Assembly (NCBI RefSeq): GCF_000382285.1
Contig: NZ_KB907930.1
Span: 62,001 to 126,000 of the forward strand
Source: Solimonas variicoloris DSM 15731
Lineage (GTDB): Bacteria; Pseudomonadota; Gammaproteobacteria; Nevskiales; Nevskiaceae
Length of the DNA stretch: 64,000 nucleotides
Direction: 5' to 3'
Shown: positions 35,446-43,195 of the stretch, piece after piece
Layout: each line of letters starts with the position of its first letter
Numbering within the stretch: position 1 is the stretch's first letter
Notes under the pieces: generated by a model
The model's database searches: none
Seen by the model: the letters and a program-made list of their open reading frames with translations, nothing else
What the model was told of the DNA's origin: nothing
Made by a program: the position numbers and the translations under genes

Positions 35446-36312
35446 ATGAACGGACTGACGGCGGAAGCCATCGCGGAACTCAAGGAACGAGGCCTGATCG
35501 CGAGCCCCACGGGGCACCTGATCGGCGGGCTGGTCTACGAACGGCCGGCCTACGTGTACACGCACCGGCTGAAGAGCTGCACGGTCGGCGCGTTCACGTA
35601 CTTCAATACCGCCGGCGTGACCAGCGCCTATCGCACGCACTTCGGCCGCTTCGTGCAGATCGCCGAATCGGTGATCGTCGGCGCGCCGGAGCACCCGCTC
35701 GACTGGTTCAGCTCGCACCCGTTCGCGTTCACGCGGCCGCAGTACATGCCGAACCTCTACCAGCTGCCGGACTTCGCCCGGCTGGCGCCGGACGACAGCA
35801 ACGAGCCTTCGTACGTCGACAGCGTGCCGAGCGAGACTTACATCGGCCACGAAGCGTATCTGTGCGCCGGCACCGTGGTCCGCCGCGGCCTCACGGTCGG
35901 CGCCGGTGCCGTGGTCGGCGCCGGCAGCGTCGTGACGCGCGACGTGCCGCCGTTCGCGATCGTCGCCGGCAGCCCGGCGCGCGTGATCCGCATGCGCTTC
36001 GCCGAGCGCACCGTCGAGCGCCTCCTCAAGCTGCAGTGGTGGCGCTACGATCTGGCGCCGTACAAGCGCGACATCGACTTCGCGAAGGTCGAGGCGGCGC
36101 TCGACTTCCTCGAAGAACGCGCCGCCGACGGCCGCCTGCCGGAACTGCGCCCCGACACCTATCGCGTCGAGCGCCGCGGCAGCGGCTTTCGCATCGAACA
36201 ACTTTCCGAACCTCTGTACTTCAAAGACCGACTAGACCCCCATGGCCACCAGCGACGAGATCCTGAGCAAGCTGATCACCACTCTCCAAGACTTCACGCA
36301 GGACTGGGATAA
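35446..36312 (+). CDS. CatB-like hexapeptide-repeat acyltransferase (XAT family)
   Basis: 288 aa. Left-handed beta-helix repeats are visible ([37 protein letters not shown], then the typical closing [17 protein letters not shown]). [14 protein letters not shown] contains the likely catalytic His83, as in xenobiotic/CatB-type O-acetyltransferases. ATG 35446 is preceded by CGGGGA and is preferred to an upstream in-frame start inside the gap. The last ~24 codons run out of frame over the ACP start (71-nt overlap) and look non-conserved, so the functional protein may end near EPLYFKDRL. It likely acylates a sugar or alcohol on the locus product; this is inferred from context. Confidence 0.83.
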   Translation: MNGLTAEAIAELKERGLIASPTGHLIGGLVYERPAYVYTHRLKSCTVGAFTYFNTAGVTSAYRTHFGRFVQIAESVIVGAPEHPLDWFSSHPFAFTRPQYMPNLYQLPDFARLAPDDSNEPSYVDSVPSETYIGHEAYLCAGTVVRRGLTVGAGAVVGAGSVVTRDVPPFAIVAGSPARVIRMRFAERTVERLLKLQWWRYDLAPYKRDIDFAKVEAALDFLEERAADGRLPELRPDTYRVERRGSGFRIEQLSEPLYFKDRLDPHGHQRRDPEQADHHSPRLHAGLG

Positions 36313-36523
36313 CGAGTTCGAGGGCGAATACGGCCGCGACACCAAGCTGCTCGGCGACCTCGGCTTCGAATCGATCGACATCATCCAGTTCATCGTCGCG
36401 ATCGAGGAGGACCTCGGCCTGTTCAAGACGCCGTTCGACAAGCTGCTGATGAAGGACGGCCGTTACGTCGACGACCTCGCCCTCGGCCAGCTCGCCGACT
36501 TTCTCGTCGCCTACGTCAAATAG
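36242..36523 (+). CDS. Free-standing acyl carrier protein
   Basis: 93 aa. The carrier-protein fold is evident: helix 1, then [24 protein letters not shown] with Ser44 in F-E-S-I as the phosphopantetheine site (D-S-L variant), and a C-terminal helix [13 protein letters not shown]. The sequence differs clearly from the five ACPs of megasynthase 1 (LGIDSIKR), so it probably serves another partner, such as the acyltransferase just upstream or a release/transfer step. The gene overlaps the acyltransferase reading frame by 71 nt and ends 10 bp before the hydrolase. Confidence 0.93.
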   Translation: MATSDEILSKLITTLQDFTQDWDNEFEGEYGRDTKLLGDLGFESIDIIQFIVAIEEDLGLFKTPFDKLLMKDGRYVDDLALGQLADFLVAYVK

Positions 36524-36533
36524 GCCCGAGCCG

Positions 36534-37406
36534 ATGCCCAGCGCGACGATCAACGGCGCCGAGATCGCCTGGCAGCAGATGGGCGAAGGCCCCGACCTCG
36601 TGCTCGTGCACGGGCTCGCGACCAATCGCGCGTTCTGGTACGGCGGCGTCGCCAGCGGCCTGCGCGACCGCTTCCGCGTCACGCTGTTCGATCTGCCGGG
36701 CCACGGCTACAGCGCGATGCCGCCGCGCGGCTATTCGGCGGCGGCGCTCGGCCACGGCATCGTCGAACTGATGGATCAGGCCGGCATCGAGCGCGCGGCG
36801 CTGGTCGGCCACAGCTTCGGCGGCGCCTGCGCGCTGGAAGCCGCGGTCGCGGCACCGCGGCGCTTCAGCCATCTCGGTCTGCTCGATACGCGCGTCAACC
36901 GCCTGCAGCCGGAAATGCGCCTGCACGACGTCACCGAGCTGTCGGCGTTCGAGCGCGAAGTCGCGGCACGCAGCAGCGAGGCTTTCGGCTACGACTGGGA
37001 AAGCGAAACCCAGGTCGGTCTGCGCTTCCTCGAAGCGGCGGCGCGCCTGCGCGCGGCCGGCACCGTCAACGACGCGCGCGACGAATTCACGCCGTTCGGC
37101 GAGGGCCGCGGCGCGCAGCGCGCCGCGCAGCAGTGGCTGCGCCTGCTCGACGGCACCGACGCGCCCGACGAGTTCAACCTGCCGGGCGCGAGCCGCGAGG
37201 CGATCGCCGCGCTGCCGATGCCGGTCCTGCTGATGTACGCACAGCATTCGCGCTGCGAAATCTCCGGCCGCCAGCTCGCGCAGCTGCTGCCGCAGGCGCG
37301 CTATGTCGGCGTCGCCAATGCCGGACACTTCTTCCCGGTCAGCCAGGCGCGCCGCGTGATCGACGAGCTGACGGCCTTTCTCGAACCGCAGCGCGCGGTT
37401 GCCTGA
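36534..37406 (+). CDS. Alpha/beta hydrolase
   Basis: 290 aa. Fold signatures are present: LVLVHGLATNRAFW (oxyanion-hole HG), FDLPGHGYS, nucleophile elbow VGHSFGGA (Ser94), and ANAGHFFPVSQ (His265). The usual acidic residue after strand 7 (AQHSRCEISG) is not a clear Asp. No signal peptide. In a synthase operon such enzymes often act as thioesterase or lipase-type chain-release or editing enzymes; that role is inferred. It follows the ACP by 10 bp. Confidence 0.88.
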   Translation: MPSATINGAEIAWQQMGEGPDLVLVHGLATNRAFWYGGVASGLRDRFRVTLFDLPGHGYSAMPPRGYSAAALGHGIVELMDQAGIERAALVGHSFGGACALEAAVAAPRRFSHLGLLDTRVNRLQPEMRLHDVTELSAFEREVAARSSEAFGYDWESETQVGLRFLEAAARLRAAGTVNDARDEFTPFGEGRGAQRAAQQWLRLLDGTDAPDEFNLPGASREAIAALPMPVLLMYAQHSRCEISGRQLAQLLPQARYVGVANAGHFFPVSQARRVIDELTAFLEPQRAVA

Positions 37407-37497
37407 GCCTGCGCCCGGACACCCGAATGCCGCAATCGACCGCCGCCGTCCGGCCCCGCCGGAAGCCGCTGCCCGCGCGCACGCCGGAGCACCGCCG

Positions 37498-38586
37498 ATG
37501 AGCGACGTCGCCGAGCGCCCCCGCGTGCACGTGTTCTTTCCGTACGCCACCGAAGTCGGCGGCTCGGAAATGCGCGCGCTCGAAATCACCCGGCAGCTGC
37601 GCGAGCTGTGCGGCGCCGACGCGCAGCTGTGGGCGACCTCGTCGCGCTCGCGCGCCGCGTTCCGTCGCCGGCACGGCATCCGCCTGTTCCTGCCCTGGCA
37701 CCTGCGGCTCGGCGGCAGCTTCGTCTTCGTCGGCACGTTCTGGAAGCCGGGCCGGCTGCTGCGCCTGACGCGCCCGCAACAGCTGACGGTGATCGTCAAC
37801 ACCATGGAGCCGGGGCGCTTCGCGAACTTCCTGCCGCTGTACCGGCGCATCTGCCCGGCGGTGCGCTTCGTCTACACCTGCGAGCTGCAGCGGCGCACGC
37901 ACGGCGTCGACGGCGACATCCATCTGTCGCCGATCGACCTGCAGCGTTTCGCGCCCGAGCCGGCGCGGCCGGCGGCGGTCGCCGGACGCCTGCGCGTCGG
38001 GCGCTGCAGCCGCGACGCGCTCGACAAGCACCACGCCCTCTACGATCCCGAGCTTTATGCGCAGCTGTCGCGCGAGGGCATGGAGTTCGACCTGCTCGGC
38101 GCGCGCAGCCTGGCGCCGCTGCTCGATCCGCATCCGGCGATCCGCCTGCGCCCGGAAGGAGAGCTCGAGGTCGCCAGCTTCCTGCGCGGGCTCGACGTGT
38201 TCTTCTACCGCACCGGCACCTTCTACGACCCCGCCGCGCGTGTGGTCTGGGAGGCGATGGCCTGCGGCCTGCCGGTGGTCTGCCACCGCTTCGCCGGCCA
38301 CGCCGACCACATCGTGCACGGGCAGACCGGTTTCGTGTTCGACGAACAGCGCGAGGCGATCGAGATTCTGCGCCGCCTGCGCGACGACCCCGCGCTGCGC
38401 GAGCGCATCGGCCGCAACGCGCGGCGCGCGATCGAGGCGCGCTTCGCGCCCGAGCGGCTGCGCAACATGCTGGCGACCTATTACGCGGCGCCGGCCGCGC
38501 CCGAGCCTGGCGCCGCATCGCCGCCAGCGGCGCGCGGCGTGTGGCCGCAGCAGGAAAAAGAAAAGACAAGGAGCGTACGACCATGA
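37498..38586 (+). CDS. GT-B fold glycosyltransferase (GT4-like)
   Basis: 362 aa from the ATG at 37498, which has GGAG upstream. A longer frame starting at a TTG inside the hydrolase stop region adds a Pro/Ala-rich tail and is less likely. N-terminal FFPYATEVGGSEMRALEITRQL is typical of group 1 enzymes. The C-terminal domain has VFFYRTGTFYDPAARVVWEAMACGLPVVCHRFAGHADHIVHGQTGFVF, the nucleotide-sugar E-x7-E-type region. It probably transfers a sugar to the lipid or a carrier in the cytoplasm. It overlaps the next gene by ATGA, hence translational coupling. Confidence 0.86.
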   Translation: MSDVAERPRVHVFFPYATEVGGSEMRALEITRQLRELCGADAQLWATSSRSRAAFRRRHGIRLFLPWHLRLGGSFVFVGTFWKPGRLLRLTRPQQLTVIVNTMEPGRFANFLPLYRRICPAVRFVYTCELQRRTHGVDGDIHLSPIDLQRFAPEPARPAAVAGRLRVGRCSRDALDKHHALYDPELYAQLSREGMEFDLLGARSLAPLLDPHPAIRLRPEGELEVASFLRGLDVFFYRTGTFYDPAARVVWEAMACGLPVVCHRFAGHADHIVHGQTGFVFDEQREAIEILRRLRDDPALRERIGRNARRAIEARFAPERLRNMLATYYAAPAAPEPGAASPPAARGVWPQQEKEKTRSVRP

Positions 38587-40856
38587 AGTCACTCGGCGGG
38601 ATTCGCGTGCTGCGCATCGGCGACAGCCTCGGCGCGGCCTACTGCACCAAGCTGCTCGCCGGCTTCGGCGCCGAGGTGCGCAGCGTGGCGCCGGCCGATG
38701 CGGCGACGCCCGACTACAGCGCCGAGGAAATGGCCTGGTACGAGGTCGAGCGCGGGCGCCTGCCGTTCGACTGGTCGGCGGCCGACGCGGCGCAGGCCTG
38801 GGCGCGCCGGCTGGATGAGACCGACGTGCTGATCGACGCGCGCGCGGCCGCGTACGCCGGCCCCTGCCCGTCCGCGGCCGAGGCTCTTGCCGCCAGCCAT
38901 CCGCGCCTGATCGTCTGCCGGATTACACCGTTCGGCCTCGACGGGCCGTACCGCGACCACGCCGCCGCGGACATCACGCTGTACGCGATGAGCGGCCTGA
39001 TGACGAGCACCGGCGACGGCACGCGCGAGCCGCTCAACGCGCAGCCGAAGATCGCCCAGGTCACCGCCGGACTCTATGCCTACATCGCCAGCGTGATGGC
39101 GCTGCTGCGCCGCGAGCGCGACGGCCTCGGCGACTTCATCGACCTGTCGATCCGCGAAGCGGCGATGGAGAACTACGAGAACGCGATCGCCGAGCACCTG
39201 CACGCCGGCAACATCCCGCGCCGCAACGGCGACGAGCACAACATGGTGCCGTGGCGCACCTACCGCTGCGCCGACGGCGAGGCGGCGATCATCGGCGGGC
39301 CGATCCGCAACTGGAGCAAGGCCGCCGCGCTGTTCGGCAACGCCGAGATCGAGCGCTACGCGCGCATGGACCAGCGCATCAAGGAGCGCAAGCAGTTCGA
39401 GGCGCTGCTGCGGCCCTGGCTCGAAGCGCACGACAAGCGCGAGATCTTCCTCGCCGGCCAGCGCTGCGGCCTGGCCTGGTCGTATCTGGCGACGATGCTC
39501 GACGCGCTGCAGGACCCGCAGAACGTGGCGCGGCAGTTCTTCGTCGACGCGACGCTGCCGGACGGCCGCGCCTGCCGCGTGCCCGGCGCGCCGTTCCGCG
39601 GCTCCGCCACGCGCTGGCGCGACGACGGCGACGCGGCGCCCCGCGCCGCGGCCGCCGCGGCCGCCAACGGCGAGCGGGTCGACGCGCCACTCGCCGGCCT
39701 GCGCGTGCTCGACTTCACGCACGACTGGGCCGGCCCGCACGCGGCGCGCGTGCTCGCCGACTACGGCGCCGAAGTCATCAAGGTCGAATACCCGAAGCGC
39801 CTCGACGGCATGCGCGGCGGCTATCCGGCCAAGGTCAACGACTTCGCGCGCTTCTGGCAGCTGCATCGCAACAAGCGCTCGCTGACGCTCGATCTGGAGC
39901 GTCCGGACCATCTGGCGTTCTGCCAGCGCCTCGCCGCCGACAGCGATCTGGTTCTCGAGAACTCGCGGCCGGGCGTGATGGACAAGCTCGGCCTCGGCTA
40001 CGAGGCGCTGCGCGCGATCAACCCGCGGATCGTCATGGTCTCGATGTCGGCCTTCGGCGCCGACGGCCCGTACGCGCGCTTCGCCGGCTACGGCGGCACC
40101 ATCGAGGCGATCAGCGGCCTGCAGGCACTGACCGGCTACGACGCGTCCGGTCCGGCGTTCCGCGTGCGCGAGATGGACGTACTCAACGGCATCTTCGGCA
40201 GCTGCGCGGCGCTGACCGCGCTGCTGCACCGCGCACGCGGCGGCAGCGGCCAGTGGATCGACCTGTCGGAAACCGAAACCTGCTGCTGGACGGTCGGCGA
40301 GTTCTTCGCGCAGGCCTCGGCCAGCGGCCGCGAGCCGCCGGTGCTCGGCAACCGCCACGCACGCCACGCGCCGCAGGGCTGCTACCCGGCCGCCGGCAGC
40401 GACCGCTGGCTGACGCTGAGCATCGCCGACGACGCGCAGTGGCGGCGCCTCGCGCTCATCGTCGGCGGCCCGGCGCTCGCCGAGGACCCGCGCTACGCCA
40501 GCGTCGCCCTGCGCCGCGCCGCGCACGACGAGATCGACGCGCGCATCACCGCGTGGACGCGCGAGCACGAAGCCGACGAGGCGATGCGGCGCCTGCAAGG
40601 GGCCGGCATCGCCGCCGGCCTGGTCTGCAACGCGCGCGACCTCGCCGTCGATCCGCAGCTCGCGGCGCGGCAGTGGTTCCAGAGCGTCGACGGCGTGCGC
40701 CTGCCCGGCTTCCCGTTCCGCATGCGCCGCGGCGGCGGCGTGCTGCGCTGGCGCGGCCCGGATCTCGGCCGCGACAACGCGTACTTCGCCGCCTACGGCG
40801 ATCTCGCGCTCGGCGACGCGCTGGCGCCCGGCAAGCTCGGCACCGCGTTCGAATAG
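38583..40856 (+). CDS. Tandem-duplicated CaiB/BaiF family CoA-transferase
   Basis: 757 aa, about twice the ~400 aa of one family member. It has two CaiB/BaiF halves (~1-345 and ~370-757) joined by an Ala-rich linker. Each half has the LRxLDFTHDWAGPHAARVLADYGAEVIKVE / GGIRVLRIGDSLGAAYCTKLLAGFGAEV beginning and a (F/Y)GxDGPY segment. The catalytic aspartate position is intact in the second half (REMD532VLNG) but is Gln159 (KIAQVTAG) in the first. This suggests one active and one pseudo-active half in a fused heterodimer-like arrangement. The family moves CoA between carboxylic acids; here it could activate a starter or release an acid. AAGGAG precedes the ATG, which overlaps the glycosyltransferase stop. 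Confidence 0.9.
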   Translation: MKSLGGIRVLRIGDSLGAAYCTKLLAGFGAEVRSVAPADAATPDYSAEEMAWYEVERGRLPFDWSAADAAQAWARRLDETDVLIDARAAAYAGPCPSAAEALAASHPRLIVCRITPFGLDGPYRDHAAADITLYAMSGLMTSTGDGTREPLNAQPKIAQVTAGLYAYIASVMALLRRERDGLGDFIDLSIREAAMENYENAIAEHLHAGNIPRRNGDEHNMVPWRTYRCADGEAAIIGGPIRNWSKAAALFGNAEIERYARMDQRIKERKQFEALLRPWLEAHDKREIFLAGQRCGLAWSYLATMLDALQDPQNVARQFFVDATLPDGRACRVPGAPFRGSATRWRDDGDAAPRAAAAAAANGERVDAPLAGLRVLDFTHDWAGPHAARVLADYGAEVIKVEYPKRLDGMRGGYPAKVNDFARFWQLHRNKRSLTLDLERPDHLAFCQRLAADSDLVLENSRPGVMDKLGLGYEALRAINPRIVMVSMSAFGADGPYARFAGYGGTIEAISGLQALTGYDASGPAFRVREMDVLNGIFGSCAALTALLHRARGGSGQWIDLSETETCCWTVGEFFAQASASGREPPVLGNRHARHAPQGCYPAAGSDRWLTLSIADDAQWRRLALIVGGPALAEDPRYASVALRRAAHDEIDARITAWTREHEADEAMRRLQGAGIAAGLVCNARDLAVDPQLAARQWFQSVDGVRLPGFPFRMRRGGGVLRWRGPDLGRDNAYFAAYGDLALGDALAPGKLGTAFE

Positions 40857-40958
40857 GCGCGTCGCGTCCGCAGCGCGGACGGGACGGCGGTCTATGCAAA
40901 TAACATTCGCCGCCCGCTGCGCCGCGACGCGCGGCGGGCGGCTATTGTCGGCGCCGTC

Positions 40959-41825
40959 ATGTCCAGGGATCGCGACGCCATGCCACTGCCTGCCGAGTCA
41001 CCGCCGCCGTGCCCGCCGCCGCGCGCACGCCGCTCGCTGTCGGTGATGATCATCTGCTGCAACGAGGCCGACCGCATCCGCGCCTGCCTCGAGTCGGTCG
41101 CCGGCTGGGCCGACGAGATCGTCGTCTTCGACAGCGGCAGCCGCGACGGCACCGTCGACATCGTCCGCCGCTACACCGACCAGGTCTACGTCACCGACTG
41201 GCCGGGCTACGGCCCGCAGCGCAACCGCGCCCTGCAGCAGTGCCGCGGCGACTGGGTGTTCTCGCTCGACGCCGACGAGCGCGTGACGCCGGCGCTGCGC
41301 GCCGAGATCGATCGCGCGCTCGCCGATCCGCAGCTGCCGTACACGATGCTGAAGATGCCGTGGCGCACCTGGTTCTTCGGTGCGCCGCTGCGTTTCGGCC
41401 GCTATACCTCGCCGCAGGGCAAGCTGTTCCGGCGCGAGGGCGCGCGCTACCGCGACCACCAGGTGCACGAGTCGCTGCTGATGCCGAGCCGCGTCGACGG
41501 CATCCTCAAATCGCCGCTCGATCACCACAGCTGGCGCGACTACCGGCACGCGCAGGAAAAGCACCTGCAGTACGCCTGCCTGCTCGCCGCCCAGAAGCAC
41601 GCCGCCGGCCAGCGCGGCAGCATGGGCATGGCGACCTTGCGCTTCTTCACCGACTTCCTGCAGCAGTACGTGCTGCGCCTGTGCCTGCTCGACGGCTGGC
41701 GCGGCTTCCTGATCTCGGTGATCCTCGCCCAGTACGCGTTCCACAAGTACGCCGCGCTGTACACGCTGCAGGACCGCGCGCCGCGGCGTCTGACGGCAGG
41801 CGCGGCCTCGCTGCCGGGCGACTGA
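40959..41825 (+). CDS. Family 2 glycosyltransferase (WaaE/KdtX-like)
   Basis: 288 aa. Visible: LSVMIICCNEADRIRACLESVAGWADEIVVFDSGSRDGT, GPQRNRALQQCRGDWVFSLDADERV (D-A-D metal site) and SPQGKLFRREGARYRDHQVHESLL, all typical of the WaaE branch that adds glucose-type residues to LPS inner core. Start at 40959; an in-frame ATG at 40980 is possible. It is preceded by a 102-bp gap with GC-rich inverted repeats, the only larger break in this part of the operon. It ends in a TGATG overlap with the next gene. Confidence 0.9.
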   Translation: MSRDRDAMPLPAESPPPCPPPRARRSLSVMIICCNEADRIRACLESVAGWADEIVVFDSGSRDGTVDIVRRYTDQVYVTDWPGYGPQRNRALQQCRGDWVFSLDADERVTPALRAEIDRALADPQLPYTMLKMPWRTWFFGAPLRFGRYTSPQGKLFRREGARYRDHQVHESLLMPSRVDGILKSPLDHHSWRDYRHAQEKHLQYACLLAAQKHAAGQRGSMGMATLRFFTDFLQQYVLRLCLLDGWRGFLISVILAQYAFHKYAALYTLQDRAPRRLTAGAASLPGD

Positions 41826-43162
41826 TGCGCAGCGCCGGCGGCCGCGCGCCGCGCGTCGGCGTCGTCGATCTCGTCAACGTCGAGCTGCCGTTCGTTCTGG
41901 CGCTCGCCGGACGCCTGCGCGGCCGCGTTGAGTTCGCGTTCCTGCAGACGCGCACCGACACGCATGCGCTGCTGCGCGCGCACGGCGCGAGCTGGCACAC
42001 CCCGGCCGGTACCGCACCGGCCTTGGACTGGAGCGACGACGAACTCCTCGAAGCCTGCGGCGCCCACGAGCGGCAATGGGCGAAATCGCTGCCGGCGCTG
42101 CTGGCCACCGCGCGCCCGCTGGCGGCGCAGCTGCAGGACTTCCTGATCCGGCAGCGGATCGACGCCGTGCTGATCTGGAACGGCGCCCCGCTGGCGCGCG
42201 CGCTCGCCGCGCATGCCGCTGCCCGGCTCGGCCTGCGGCGCCTGTACTGCGAGAACGGCTACCTGCCCGGCACCATGCAGCTCGATGCCGGCGGCGTGAA
42301 CGGCGGCAGCTCGCACGCCGCGGCGATCGCCGCCGGCGCCTACCGCGGCTGCGCCTACGATGCCGAAGCGCTCGACGACGCGCTGGCGCGGCTGCGCAGC
42401 GGCGCGGCGCTCGCCGGTGCCGTGCCGCTGCGCGATCCGGTCGCGCCGCTCGCGCAGCGCCTGCGCCGCGAGGCGGCGCGGCTGTTCACCGCGCGGGCCT
42501 GGCGCTGGCTGTCGGCCGGCGGCGGCGGGCGCATCCATGACCGGCTGCCGGCGGACACCGGCCGTTACGCGCTGCTGCCGCTACAGGTCGTGCGTGATTC
42601 GCAGTTGAGCGTGCACTCACCGCTGTTCGGCGCCGATCTGGCGCGCTGCGTCGCCGCAACCGACGTCGCGCTGCGCCGTGCGCGGCCGGAGCTGCGGCTG
42701 GTCGTCAAGCTGCACCCGAAGGAGCGCCTCCACGAGAATCGCATCTGGCGCCGGCTCGCCGCGCGCTTCCCCGATGCGATCTTCGTGCGCCGCCAGCCGA
42801 TCCGCGAACTGCTCGACGGCTGCGAGCTGGTGGTGACGATCAACTCCACGGTCGGCGTCGAGGCGCTGGCCTTCGGCAAGCCGGTGGTCGCGTTCGGCCG
42901 CAACTTCTACACCGTACCGGCGCTGGTGCATCCGGTGGCGGAGCTCGCCGAACTTGAGCCGGCGCTGCGCGCCTGCGCCCGGCCGGCGCACGACGCGCGG
43001 GACATTCGCGACTTCCTCGGCTATCTGCACCAGCATCTGCTGGTACGCGGCAGCTATCTCGATTTGTCCCCGCGCAGCCTCGACGCAATCGGCGCGCGAC
43101 TGCTCGAACTGCTGGACCGGCCCGCCGCGGGAGCCCCGGACGGAAACGGCCCGCGCGCATGA
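41825..43162 (+). CDS. Capsule polysaccharide synthesis protein, KpsS/KpsC-like
   Basis: 445 aa. Family features: YCENGYLPGTMQLDAGGVNGGSS (E-x-G-x-x-P...G-x-N-x-x-S block), LLPLQVVRDSQLSVHSPL, LVVKLHPKERL and VVTINSTVGVEALAFGKPVVAFGRNFY, which are the conserved segments of PF05159-type enzymes. KpsC and KpsS are retaining beta-Kdo transferases that build the Kdo linker on lysophosphatidylglycerol for capsule export. Here it stands alone, without KpsMTED, so it may instead add Kdo or a related acid sugar to the locus product. Start ATG shares bases with the GT2 stop. The next gene is convergent, 33 bp away. Confidence 0.87.
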   Translation: MRSAGGRAPRVGVVDLVNVELPFVLALAGRLRGRVEFAFLQTRTDTHALLRAHGASWHTPAGTAPALDWSDDELLEACGAHERQWAKSLPALLATARPLAAQLQDFLIRQRIDAVLIWNGAPLARALAAHAAARLGLRRLYCENGYLPGTMQLDAGGVNGGSSHAAAIAAGAYRGCAYDAEALDDALARLRSGAALAGAVPLRDPVAPLAQRLRREAARLFTARAWRWLSAGGGGRIHDRLPADTGRYALLPLQVVRDSQLSVHSPLFGADLARCVAATDVALRRARPELRLVVKLHPKERLHENRIWRRLAARFPDAIFVRRQPIRELLDGCELVVTINSTVGVEALAFGKPVVAFGRNFYTVPALVHPVAELAELEPALRACARPAHDARDIRDFLGYLHQHLLVRGSYLDLSPRSLDAIGARLLELLDRPAAGAPDGNGPRA

Positions 43163-43195
43163 GACGGGCCGCAGATCCTGCGGCAGCCCGGGCGC

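Noticed and set aside
43168-43184. Short hairpin between the convergent KpsS-like and PhoD genes as a terminator
   Set aside because: The stem is only 7 bp with a three-base loop and there is no T-run on either side, so it was not listed.
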